Positions 22,630-31,940 of a stretch of DNA of 64,000 bases are shown piece after piece. The notes beneath the pieces are model-generated. The model had not been told where the DNA came from, made no database searches, and was given only the letters and a program-made list of their open reading frames with translations. This stretch comes from Billgrantia saliphila (GTDB lineage Bacteria > Pseudomonadota > Gammaproteobacteria > Pseudomonadales > Halomonadaceae). The stretch spans positions 186,001 to 250,000 of the forward strand of contig NZ_PJRN01000005.1 of NCBI RefSeq assembly GCF_002930105.1, written 5' to 3'. The translations under genes were made by a program, and so were the position numbers. Every line of letters starts with the position of its first letter. Position 1 is the first letter of the stretch.

Positions 22630-23118
22630 TTAATATTGGTAGACCTGGACCGCTGCCCTTCCACGCGAAAATTGGGTAACTGTAATCGGACTTCCTTGAC
22701 CATTACCGAGTTGATGAATTCCTGCGCTGCCGTAACTACCGTGCTGGATGATGGCCGCTTCCTTGCCGTAGCCAGCCTGCACAATGCTGGCGTCATGCCC
22801 ATATCCTTCCTGCATTATCGAGGCCTCCAGCTGGGCTCCACTCTGTATCACTCTTGCCTCATGGCCTTGTCCTATCTGGCTGACAACGGCATGATTGTCG
22901 ATGCCATATTGAGCAACGAGAGCATTGTTGTGGCTGCCTTGTTGGAGAATCGTGGCGTCGTTGCCGTAACCTTCTTGATGTATCGAGGCAACCTGCTGCG
23001 GTAGTGCCTTTGTCAGTTCGAGTTCTAATTCAGAACCTTCGATGAGGTCTGCAGCGATGGCGGAATGGGTTAGTAGCGCTGCCCCTATCAAAAGTGTAAC
23101 AATTCCGTATGTTTTCAT
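22630..23118 (-). CDS. csgB: Minor curlin / nucleator CsgB-like
   Basis: 162 residues (E. coli CsgB 151). Signal peptide MKTYGIVTLLIGAALLTHSAIA. After a charged N-terminal stretch (EGSELELELTKALPQQ) come five curlin repeats (SIHQEGYGNDATILQQGSHN, AVVSQIGQGHEARVIQSG, and so on). CsgB anchors to the outer membrane and seeds CsgA polymerisation. The tail VQVYQY resembles the CsgA tail HVYQH. It is upstream of csgA, in the usual csgBA order. Confidence 0.85.
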   Translation of the reverse strand: MKTYGIVTLLIGAALLTHSAIAADLIEGSELELELTKALPQQVASIHQEGYGNDATILQQGSHNNALVAQYGIDNHAVVSQIGQGHEARVIQSGAQLEASIMQEGYGHDASIVQAGYGKEAAIIQHGSYGSAGIHQLGNGQGSPITVTQFSRGRAAVQVYQY

Positions 23119-23288
23119 GGCAACGTGCCTGCTTCGATTTACTTTAAGTTACATAGTCGTCGTTCATGAAGCGCCTTGCCATAATGAATAAAGGTTAATT
23201 TGAGTATTAAAAATAAAGTGATCGGCGAGGATTTTTACATTAATAAGATCATTGACGATGATGAGAAATACCATGCTACACGATAAAA
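23119..23288 (-). other. csgBA upstream region (no gene)
   Basis: AT-rich stretch between the csgG terminator and csgB, the expected place for the csgBA promoter. I cannot pick a convincing -35/-10 pair; CsgD would be the expected activator by analogy with E. coli. Confidence 0.4.
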
Positions 23289-23309
23289 AAGGCGCCGAAT
23301 CGGCGCCTT
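23285..23309 (-). terminator. Terminator between csgG and csgB
   Basis: AAGGCGCCG / CGGCGCCTT, a 9-bp stem with an AAT loop, followed on the minus strand by six T. It ends the csgDEFG unit 17 bases after csgG, so csgBA needs its own promoter. Confidence 0.85.
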
Positions 23310-23325
23310 GAGAGAGCATGTCTAT

Positions 23326-24162
23326 TTACAACATGGGCGATGATGCATCACGGTAGGCCATGAGAACGGGATGATTGCTATCGCCAGGATCGGCCAAATT
23401 CCATAAATTCCTGTCCACCCCCTGAGTAACGAGGTGTATCACAGCAGACTCGATGGCAGACATGACTGCCATCTGTACAGGCTCATTGTGCGTATAGCCT
23501 GCCTCTGCTTCCAGGAGACGACGGAAACTGACAAAACGATAAACGCCCGCGCGAACTTCATACGAATAGACTGTCTTGCTGGTAGTGACATTACCGAGGA
23601 CTTCTCCAGTAGCGATGTCCACGGCGCGCAGGTTCACGGTGACCTGGTCCACCTGATACTGCCCCGATGAGCCAATTCCGAAGTATTCGGCACCCACTCC
23701 CCCCGTCTTCATATTGGAATCGTAAGCAATGATGCCTCCTTCCATCAGGATGCGGGCGGCATTGAGGGACCCCAGCTCCTGCTCGCGGCCGTTGCGTTCC
23801 AGATTGGCACGGATGATGCGCCGTTCCGTGAGAAGGTTTTGTAGCCCGACCCGCTCGAGCGGTATGAACCAGCCGGAGTCAGCCAGGGCAGAACTCAGCA
23901 TGGCGGCTCCGCCCTGGGTAACCGCCGTGGAAAACGTGCTGGCAGGCTGGGGGCGGTACTGGCCGGTTTGATCTCTGAAGTCATAGACGGCGGTATAGAT
24001 CGGTGCGGCGGGACGCGGCAGGCTGGTCAGGTCGACATAGGTACCGGATCGAGGGGCCAGGGTTGCCGGTGCTCCTTCCAGACCTTCCGGTGAGGTGACC
24101 ATACCGACGCATCCCCCCAGGAATATCAGACCGGACATCAGAACAACTCTTAAGATTTTCAT
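23326..24162 (-). CDS. csgG: Curli secretion channel lipoprotein CsgG
   Basis: 278 residues (E. coli 277). Lipoprotein signal with lipobox FLGGC, Cys18. CsgG forms a nonameric outer-membrane pore exporting curlins. Conserved segments: YDFRDQTGQYRP (residues ~65-76), FSTAVTQGGAAMLSSALADSGWF, ERVGLQNLLTERRIIR, and GGIIAYDSNMKTGGVGAEYFGIG. 12 bases after csgF. Confidence 0.95.
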   Translation of the reverse strand: MKILRVVLMSGLIFLGGCVGMVTSPEGLEGAPATLAPRSGTYVDLTSLPRPAAPIYTAVYDFRDQTGQYRPQPASTFSTAVTQGGAAMLSSALADSGWFIPLERVGLQNLLTERRIIRANLERNGREQELGSLNAARILMEGGIIAYDSNMKTGGVGAEYFGIGSSGQYQVDQVTVNLRAVDIATGEVLGNVTTSKTVYSYEVRAGVYRFVSFRRLLEAEAGYTHNEPVQMAVMSAIESAVIHLVTQGVDRNLWNLADPGDSNHPVLMAYRDASSPML

Positions 24163-24174
24163 GGTCTGGCTCTC

Positions 24175-24597
24175 TCAGAAAGGTGTTCCGAAGTCGATCC
24201 GTGTGACTTCATTCGTTGTTTTATCGGTAATGACCATTTGAAAAGCACCACCACCCACGTTGACGAACCTGACGTTCAGCGACGAATTATCGATAACGCT
24301 CTCGTTGCCCCCGGGATTGTCGGGATCGAGAGCATCATCAATGGCGCGGTTGATCAGGTCGGCACGTAGATCCTGTAAAAAGAAATCGACTTCCGAGAAG
24401 CTTCCAAAGTCGGGAGCATTCGGGTCCTTGTGCGTATCCTGCGCCTGGGCTTTGTTGAGGAGGTGGTTGCCCAGAAGCGGATCCCCTCCAAACGAAGGAT
24501 TGATTGGGCGATAGATCAGCTCTCCTGCCTGTGCCGCTCCAGCACAAGCCAATAGGCTGCCCAAGCATAGAGCTGTCACGCAGCGTAGGGTATTCAT
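24175..24597 (-). CDS. csgF: Curli assembly protein CsgF
   Basis: 140 residues from ATG 24597 with AGGAGGGG five bases upstream (E. coli 138). Signal peptide ends AAQA. Mature start GELIYRPINPSFGGDPLLGN matches the CsgF N-terminus that plugs into CsgG (NPxFGG...G). CsgF connects the pore to CsgB at the surface. Between csgE and csgG. Confidence 0.92.
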   Translation of the reverse strand: MNTLRCVTALCLGSLLACAGAAQAGELIYRPINPSFGGDPLLGNHLLNKAQAQDTHKDPNAPDFGSFSEVDFFLQDLRADLINRAIDDALDPDNPGGNESVIDNSSLNVRFVNVGGGAFQMVITDKTTNEVTRIDFGTPF

Positions 24598-24628
24598 GAC
24601 TTCCCCTCCTGTTTGTGTTCCCTTAGTA

Positions 24629-25168
24629 CTAGATTTCTTCGTCTGCCAGGTCCGGATCACTCTCCAGGGCCTCCATGATGGAGCGCTGGACCAGCAACTG
24701 CTCCACTTGCTCGACGGCTGCCTCGGCATAGCGGTCGATATCGCTGAGCCGGGGTGGCAGCGTGGCCTGGAAGAGAATCCGATTGTTTTCAGCTACCCAG
24801 ACCTGGCTGCCCCAGCGAGCGTCGGGGCGTTCATTGATTGATAGCGTGGTGCGGGTCAGGATGTGACTGTCTGCACTTAACTGGCTGAAGCGGCGGTAGA
24901 AGGTCTTGCCCATCATGGTAATTGTCCGGTCGACCACGACGCCCGCGAGACCCGGCTCGCCCAGGCGAAACTGACGCGAAAGCTCTTCGGCCGCCTCTCC
25001 TTCTTCCAGAACTTCATCCTCCTCGAGCGAGTCTTCGGAAACCGATGTCTCAGGTGGTACGGCAGGTTGGCTCGGAGCGGGTGCGTGAGTTTCCGCCCAA
25101 GCCAGCGAGCCACAGGAGATCAGCAGGACGACAGCCACAACCATTGCTAGCTCACGTAGACAAACCAT
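24629..25168 (-). CDS. csgE: Curli secretion adaptor CsgE
   Basis: 179 residues, longer than the E. coli 129 because of an acidic linker after the signal peptide (SVSEDSLEEDEVLEEGEAAEEL, residues ~42-63; only part essential). The CsgE domain follows: GLAGVVVDRTITMMGKTFYRRF, then the QVWVAENNRILFQATLPPR strand. CsgE caps CsgG and delivers substrates. The signal LLISCGSLAWA could be read as a lipobox (LISC) or as a normal AWA cleavage site; the latter fits the family. Confidence 0.88.
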   Translation of the reverse strand: MVCLRELAMVVAVVLLISCGSLAWAETHAPAPSQPAVPPETSVSEDSLEEDEVLEEGEAAEELSRQFRLGEPGLAGVVVDRTITMMGKTFYRRFSQLSADSHILTRTTLSINERPDARWGSQVWVAENNRILFQATLPPRLSDIDRYAEAAVEQVEQLLVQRSIMEALESDPDLADEEI

Positions 25169-25229
25169 TCCGCTCTCGATTGGATGTTTGATGGGTTTTT
25201 CCGCAGCGCCGAGGTATCTCGGAGAGAGG

Positions 25230-25244
25230 CGGGCCCAAGGCCCG
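25230..25244 (-). other. Small hairpin between csgD and csgE
   Basis: CGGGCC-CAA-GGCCCG in the 215-base csgD-csgE gap. No T-run. Together with the gap length it may mark a processing point or a separate csgEFG leader; no promoter is obvious. Confidence 0.3.
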
Positions 25245-25383
25245 TCCCCTGAAGCGACAGCCGTGCGGCCGTCCCTTGGCCGCTACGACATGCCGGGCAC
25301 ACCGTCGCCAGAGATGACCTCTCGGGGGCCATCCATGAAGGTGCCTGCCCCCGGTGCGCCGGCAACGGCTACCTTTCGCTTGG

Positions 25384-26055
25384 TCAATGCCTCGCTTCCC
25401 GCTTGTGATTGGGCGGTACGCTGAACAGGTTGCGTCGTGCCCAGTTCATCGCCTGCAGGCGATTGTGTACCTTGATCTTGCGGAAGATGTTGTAAAGATG
25501 GGATTTGACGGTGTGTTCGCTGACGAACAGCTTCTCGGCGATCTCCGAGTTGGTCGAGCCAGTGCCTAGCAGTCCGATGATCTCGAGTTCACGCTGTGTC
25601 AGACCGCACGCGGGCCTGTAGGAGTTCATCTGCTGGCGCCGCAGCAGTTGGATCATGCGTGACATGAGTGCTCGCGACATCCACAGGTTACCGAGGCGCA
25701 ATGCCTCCAGCCCCTTGCAGATCAGCTCGACGCTGTCGTTGCGATAGAAGATTCCCTGCAGATTGAGCGATGAAAGTAGCTCGACGGCATGATCTTCACT
25801 GCGAACATTGAAGGCAGCGAGACTGATCTCTTCCCTTCCCCCGGCGACGGACTGCCATTTCTGCATGCTCGCTTCGCTCAGGTGATCAAGGTCGAGTATG
25901 ACCAGTACCACTTGACCCTCCTCAAGGGTCGGTACTTCCTCGGTACTGACGGCCGTGACGGCATGGCCGATATGCTCCTGCAAATGTTCGATGAACAGCT
26001 TCGACTGAGGGTTGATATCCGTGACCAGCATGATCCGATAAGGCGTATTTTCCAT
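25384..26055 (-). CDS. csgD: CsgD-family LuxR-type transcriptional regulator
   Basis: 223 residues (E. coli CsgD 216). The N-terminal receiver-like domain (YRIMLVTDINPQSKLFIEHLQEH) lacks the full phospho-acceptor set, as in CsgD. LuxR/FixJ helix-turn-helix at about 145-210: LTQRELEIIGLLGTGSTNSEIAEKL then VSEHTVKSHLYNIFRKI. First gene of the csgDEFG unit, so likely controls curli and biofilm matrix. It is preceded by a long AT-rich control region, as in enterobacteria. Confidence 0.88.
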   Translation of the reverse strand: MENTPYRIMLVTDINPQSKLFIEHLQEHIGHAVTAVSTEEVPTLEEGQVVLVILDLDHLSEASMQKWQSVAGGREEISLAAFNVRSEDHAVELLSSLNLQGIFYRNDSVELICKGLEALRLGNLWMSRALMSRMIQLLRRQQMNSYRPACGLTQRELEIIGLLGTGSTNSEIAEKLFVSEHTVKSHLYNIFRKIKVHNRLQAMNWARRNLFSVPPNHKREARH

Positions 26056-26662
26056 GGGACCCCTCCGTCCGTTTATGCGTCAATTGTCATGTAAAGAAAT
26101 GTAAAGTAATGCTACCCCTTCGATTCTCGGCTAAAAAACGCAAGAATGTTAAGACATTTTAGAAATAAAAAGATTACTTTTTATTTCTTTTAGTGGATAT
26201 TCACCAATATAAGCCTTATCCGCTGCTATTCAGAAGAAACATATATCACTTCGTCTTAGCTGAAGAGAACCCATAAAATTCAATAGGATAAATTGCAGAG
26301 GGAGTGCTTACCAAGATTTAATGTAACATTAAGTTATCACTTGTTTAGTTTGCACAGCTCACCGCGCCTCATCGATGGGTACGACCCTATTGAAGTGTTT
26401 TGCACAGCGTGCGGGAAAGGTTTGTTTCTAAAACCATACACTTTACCGTCGCGGCTTCTTTAAACTTGGATTTCGACACGTTTCGTCATGAATTTTTTCT
26501 CATGCTGCCAGCCATCCAAAGAACGAGGCGCAAGAAGAGGCTCGTTAGCAACCGCAAGGTGTCAGTTAGAGATCAGTACGAGAGGAGGCAGTGCGGAGGA
26601 GGGAAGGGCAATGCAGGCAAGCCGCTTCCCTGCCCGACGAGCAGGGAGGGCGGCATCAGGTG
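26056..26662. promoter_or_regulatory. Long AT-rich csgD control region
   Basis: 607 bases without a credible gene; a plus-strand frame at 26400-26732 has unnatural composition and no ribosome site. It holds AT-rich DNA from about 26090 to 26340 including a perfect inverted repeat at 26161-26188. By position it contains the csgD promoter. I see no convincing -35/-10 or sigma54 -24/-12 pair. Confidence 0.5.
26161..26188. promoter_or_regulatory. 12-bp perfect inverted repeat upstream of csgD
   Basis: AGAAATAAAAAG, spacer ATTA, CTTTTTATTTCT: both arms exact. About 105 bases before the csgD start. Dimeric-regulator operator is the simplest reading; a bidirectional terminator for a small RNA is an alternative since the right arm is T-rich. 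Function is inference. Confidence 0.45.
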
Positions 26663-28039
<1,377 letters not shown>

Positions 28040-28472
28040 TATCGCTCGTCCCTTTTTCATTCCTTCGATTTCAAGCAGGCCTGATCAAGTCCCTTGCCTT
28101 CTCGGCGTGCCTTGAGTCGATTTTCTCTGTGTGTTTTTCTTCCTTCGCGTTACGCAATCAAGGGCCTTTACGATAGCGATACGACGTATGCATTTCGTAA
28201 GCTCTAATGTAAATGAGGTTTATTCTCTAATGATTTTCGTTTCGTCATGGCCTGTCTTGTCCATCTCTTGGGCGATATGGGCATCGAGAGACGAGCTGTA
28301 AAGATAGGTTACTGCTTGGTTCGCAACAAGTTCATCTCGCCATAACCCTATGCGCATTCAAGCTTCTAAGCTAAGCGGGAAGTGGGAGACTTCTCGTTCG
28401 GAAATGGTTCAGCATGAGGGTGAGCCTCAGGTACCATGGCGCTACCGAACGAAGATACGAAGAGGAAACGCA
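28040..28472. other. Intergenic region between the VpsR-like gene and rdgB
   Basis: 433 bases, divergent genes either side, AT-rich from about 28080 to 28340. It must hold promoters for both but I cannot assign boxes with confidence. No gene or RNA is recognised. Confidence 0.35.
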
Positions 28473-29084
28473 GTGTCTGCCACCCAACCATTGGTCCTGG
28501 CCAGCGGTAACGCCGGTAAGCTCAGGGAGTTCGGTCAGCTGCTGGAATCGCTGTGGCTCGAGGTTCGTCCGCAGGCCGAGTTCGGGGTCGGTGACGTCGA
28601 GGAAACCGGGCTCACCTTCGTCGAGAATGCATTGCTCAAGGCTCGCGAGGCGAGCCGGGTCAGTGGTCTGCCCGCCCTGGCCGACGATTCGGGGCTCGAG
28701 GTCGATGCCCTGGCAGGACAGCCGGGCATCTACTCGGCGCGTTATGCCGGTGAGCCGAAGAGCGACGCGCGCAACAACGCCAAGCTGCTCGAGGCACTGG
28801 CCGGCGTGCCACGCGAAGCGCGCAGCGCTCGCTATTGGTGTGTTCTGGTCTATCTTCGCCATGCCGACGATCCGGTGCCGATCATCGTGCAACGTAACTG
28901 GGAGGGAGAGATTCTCGAGCAGCCTCATGGCGAAGGCGGATTCGGTTACGATCCGCTTTTCTGGTTGCCCGAGCAGGGTCGCAGCGTTGCCGAACTCGGC
29001 GCCGATGAGAAGAATCGGCTGAGCCACCGCGGCCGCGCCCTAGAAGCCTTGGTCGCGACCCTGGGCGAGGCACGGCAACGCTGA
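28473..29084 (+). CDS. rdgB: XTP/dITP diphosphatase (RdgB/HAM1)
   Basis: 203 residues from GTG 28473 with GAGG seven bases upstream; the longer frame to 28350 has no family similarity at its N-terminus. House-cleaning enzyme that hydrolyses dITP/XTP to monophosphates. Motifs LASGNAGKLREF (residues 9-20), FVENALLKAREAS, LADDSGLEVDAL, and the base loop GGFGYDPLFWLP with ELGADEKNRLSHRG are intact. Its stop overlaps the hemW start by one base. Confidence 0.95.
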   Translation: MSATQPLVLASGNAGKLREFGQLLESLWLEVRPQAEFGVGDVEETGLTFVENALLKAREASRVSGLPALADDSGLEVDALAGQPGIYSARYAGEPKSDARNNAKLLEALAGVPREARSARYWCVLVYLRHADDPVPIIVQRNWEGEILEQPHGEGGFGYDPLFWLPEQGRSVAELGADEKNRLSHRGRALEALVATLGEARQR

Positions 29085-30283
29085 TGGCGAGAATGGTGGA
29101 GGGCGATACGGTACTACCGCCCCTGGCGCTCTACGTACACGTGCCGTGGTGTGTGCGCAAATGCCCATATTGCGACTTCAACTCCCATGGCGTAGGGCGG
29201 GATAGCGAGCTGCCGGAAGCCGCGTATCTCGCGGCGCTGCTCGAGGACCTCGACGCAGACCTGCCCCTGGCACGTGGTCGCGAGCTGACCAGCATCTTCA
29301 TCGGCGGCGGCACGCCGAGCCTGATGTCGGCCGGTTTCTATGCCAGCCTGCTCGAGGGAGTGGCCCATCGCCTGCCTTTGGCCGACGACATCGAGATCAC
29401 GCTTGAGGCCAACCCCGGCACGCTCGAGCGTGGCCGCTTTCGCGGCTATCGCGAGGCGGGGATCAATCGGCTGTCGCTGGGGGTGCAAAGCTTCCAGTCG
29501 GCTCAGCTCGCGGTCCTGGGGCGAATCCACAGTGGTGAAGACGCCGTCGCGGCGGTGCAGGAGGCGCGCGCGGCCGGTTTCGACAACCTCAATCTTGACC
29601 TGATGCACGGTCTGCCGGGTCAGACGCCCGAGCTGGCCTTGGCTGACCTGGAGCGTGCCCTGGAACTCGCCCCGGAGCATTTGTCCTGGTATCAGCTGAC
29701 CCTGGAGCCCAACACCGAGTTTCATTCGCGCCCGCCGATTTTGCCCGAAGAAGAAATGCTCTGGGACATCCAGGATCTGGGCCACGAGCGACTCGAGATC
29801 GAGGGGCTCGCGCGCTATGAGATTTCCGCCTATGCTCGGCCGGGGCGACGTTCACGGCACAATCTCAACTATTGGCGTTTCGGCGACTACCTGGGAATCG
29901 GGGCCGGCAGCCACGCCAAGCTGAGTGCACCGGCGGAGGGAGGCCGGCTGTACATCGAGCGCCGCTGGAAAACGCGCCAACCCGAGGCCTACCTGCGACG
30001 TCGCCAGGATCCACGTGGCTTCGTCGCGGGACGCGACGAGGTCGGTGAAGACGAGTTGCCGCTGGAATTCGCCATGAATGCCCTGCGCCTGGTCGAAGGG
30101 GTGGCTCTCGATGATTGGGCGGATCATACCGGGCGCCCCCTGAAGGTGCTGGAAGCGCGGCTCGGTGCGGCGCGAAAAAAAGGACTTCTCGAGGAAAGTG
30201 TGCCGCGTCTGCAGGCTTCGCCCCGAGGTCTATTATTCTTGAACGAATTGCTGGCCCTTATCGGGGAAACCGGCACGGAATGA
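29084..30283 (+). CDS. hemW: Heme chaperone HemW (radical SAM)
   Basis: 399 residues. Radical-SAM cluster motif CVRKCPYCDF near residue 23-32 (CX3CX2C), then FIGGGTPSLM. Older annotations call it oxygen-independent coproporphyrinogen oxidase-like; HemW lacks the fourth HemN cysteine and transfers heme instead. C-terminal HemW domain FAMNALRLVEGV present. Coupled to rdgB, the standard gammaproteobacterial pair. Confidence 0.93.
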   Translation: MARMVEGDTVLPPLALYVHVPWCVRKCPYCDFNSHGVGRDSELPEAAYLAALLEDLDADLPLARGRELTSIFIGGGTPSLMSAGFYASLLEGVAHRLPLADDIEITLEANPGTLERGRFRGYREAGINRLSLGVQSFQSAQLAVLGRIHSGEDAVAAVQEARAAGFDNLNLDLMHGLPGQTPELALADLERALELAPEHLSWYQLTLEPNTEFHSRPPILPEEEMLWDIQDLGHERLEIEGLARYEISAYARPGRRSRHNLNYWRFGDYLGIGAGSHAKLSAPAEGGRLYIERRWKTRQPEAYLRRRQDPRGFVAGRDEVGEDELPLEFAMNALRLVEGVALDDWADHTGRPLKVLEARLGAARKKGLLEESVPRLQASPRGLLFLNELLALIGETGTE

Positions 30284-30309
30284 ACTTGCGATCCTAACTG
30301 GAGAGACTA

Positions 30310-30993
30310 ATGCTCAAAGCATCACGATTCGTGGCTCCCATGGCGGCTGCACTTCTGCTCGTCGGCTGCGCTTCGAACGATCCCTATTCCGGCCAGACCC
30401 AGCGCTCCGGCACCCTGTCCGGGGCCGGGATCGGCGCGGCAGTGGGTGCGGCGGCTGGCGCCCTGTCAGGTGATGGCAGCACCAGCCGCCGTGATCGTGC
30501 GGCGATCGGTGCCGTCGTGGGCGCCGCTGCAGGTGCCGGCATCGGCGCCTACATGGACCGCCAGGAGCAGCAGCTACGCGAAAGCATGCGCGGTACCGGC
30601 GTCGATGTGGAGCGCCGCGGCGACGACATCGTGCTCAACATGCCGAGCAGCGTGACCTTCGGCTTCGATTCCAGCGAGCTGACTCCGAATGCGCGTACGG
30701 CTCTCAACGACGTGGCCTCGGTGCTGACCCAATACACCGATACGCGCGTCAATATTGCCGGCCACACCGACAGCACGGGCGACGACGCCTACAATCAGCG
30801 CCTCTCCGAGCGCCGTGCCGAGGCCGTGGGCAGCTACCTGGCTCAGGCGGGCGTATCCCGCAACCGTCTCTCCATGACCGGCCATGGCGAGAGCCAGCCG
30901 GTCGCGAGCAATAACACCGAAGAGGGTCGGGCCCAGAACCGTCGCGTCGAGATCACGCTGACCCCGATCGAATCCCAGTTCCAACAGCAGTAA
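30310..30993 (+). CDS. OmpA-family lipoprotein with glycine zipper (YiaD-like)
   Basis: 227 residues. Lipobox LLVGC with Cys20. Residues 37-82 are a glycine/alanine zipper (GAGIGAAVGAAAGAL, AIGAVVGAAAGAGIGAY), like YiaD. The C-terminal OmpA domain (about 110-220) has the peptidoglycan-binding set HTDSTGDDAYNQRLSERRA. Likely an outer-membrane lipoprotein bound to the cell wall. Ribosome site GGAGAGAC upstream. Confidence 0.92.
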   Translation: MLKASRFVAPMAAALLLVGCASNDPYSGQTQRSGTLSGAGIGAAVGAAAGALSGDGSTSRRDRAAIGAVVGAAAGAGIGAYMDRQEQQLRESMRGTGVDVERRGDDIVLNMPSSVTFGFDSSELTPNARTALNDVASVLTQYTDTRVNIAGHTDSTGDDAYNQRLSERRAEAVGSYLAQAGVSRNRLSMTGHGESQPVASNNTEEGRAQNRRVEITLTPIESQFQQQ

Positions 30994-31021
30994 ACGACGA
31001 ACGCGCTAGCGTTGCCTTGCG

Positions 31022-31048
31022 GGCCCGCCACTGGCAGAGTGGCGGGCC
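31022..31048 (+). terminator. Strong hairpin after the OmpA-like gene
   Basis: GGCCCGCCACT / AGTGGCGGGCC, a perfect 11-bp stem with a GGCAG loop, 28 bases after the stop. It lacks a true T-run, so termination may be partial; rlmJ starts 40 bases later. Confidence 0.55.
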
Positions 31049-31088
31049 TGTTCGCTTTGCCGCTTCCGTTCCGCGTGAGGTTCCGCCC

Positions 31089-31934
31089 ATGCTCTCCTAC
31101 CAGCATGCTTACCACGCCGGCAATTTCGCCGACGTGCACAAGCACCTCGTGCTTCACGCCGTTCTCGACCACTTGCTGCGCAAAAGCTCACCGATCACCT
31201 TCGCCGATACCCACGCCGGGCGTGGCGTCTACCCGCTGGACGCGCCCGAGACCCAACGCCTTGGCGAGTATCGTCATGGCGCGCTGCCGCTGTGGCAGGC
31301 GCGGGATCGCCTGGCCGACGAGCCGCTGCTTGCGTCCTGGCTCGATGCCGTCGCCAGCCTGCAGCACGATGGGTCTCGGCTCGAGCGCTATCCCGGTTCG
31401 CCCTGGTGGCTGGCCCAACGGCTGCGCAGCGGCGATCGGCTGCGTCTCTACGAGCTGCACCCGGGCGAGCACGATCACCTGTCGCAGCAGGCGTTGCCGC
31501 CGAATGCCCAGCGCATTCACGGCGATGGCCTGGCGGGCCTGATCCAGGCCTTGCCGGTATCGACGCCACGGCTCTGCGTGCTGATCGATCCCAGCTTCGA
31601 GCGCAAGGAGGAGTACAGCGAGGTCGCCGTCACGCTGCTTGCGGCGATGCGCAAGGCGCGCCATGGCGTGGCGCTGGTGTGGTACCCCCTGCTGCCGGCA
31701 GGGCGCCACCACGAGCTGCTGGAGCGGTTGCGTGAGGGCGGGCTGCGCAAGATCTGGCGCAGCGAACTGACGCTGCACGCACCGGGCGAGGAGCGCGGCA
31801 TGTACGGCAGCGGCATGCTGGTCGTCAATCCCCCATGGGGACTCGATGAACGCCTGGCCGCGGCAATGGCGCGAGCGGCGCCGCTGTTCGGCGAGGCGTG
31901 CCGCTACCGCGCAGATTGGTGGGTGGAAGAGTAG
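31089..31934 (+). CDS. rlmJ: 23S rRNA (adenine-2030-N6)-methyltransferase RlmJ
   Basis: 281 residues from ATG 31089 with GAGG eight bases upstream (E. coli 280). The N-terminus MLSYQHAYHAGNFADVHKH is diagnostic. SAM site FADTHAGRGVY near residue 38. The catalytic DPPY-type motif reads DPSFERKEEY here. No partner genes; mnmE lies 6 bases beyond its stop in convergent orientation. Confidence 0.93.
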   Translation: MLSYQHAYHAGNFADVHKHLVLHAVLDHLLRKSSPITFADTHAGRGVYPLDAPETQRLGEYRHGALPLWQARDRLADEPLLASWLDAVASLQHDGSRLERYPGSPWWLAQRLRSGDRLRLYELHPGEHDHLSQQALPPNAQRIHGDGLAGLIQALPVSTPRLCVLIDPSFERKEEYSEVAVTLLAAMRKARHGVALVWYPLLPAGRHHELLERLREGGLRKIWRSELTLHAPGEERGMYGSGMLVVNPPWGLDERLAAAMARAAPLFGEACRYRADWWVEE

Positions 31935-31940
31935 GCGGGA

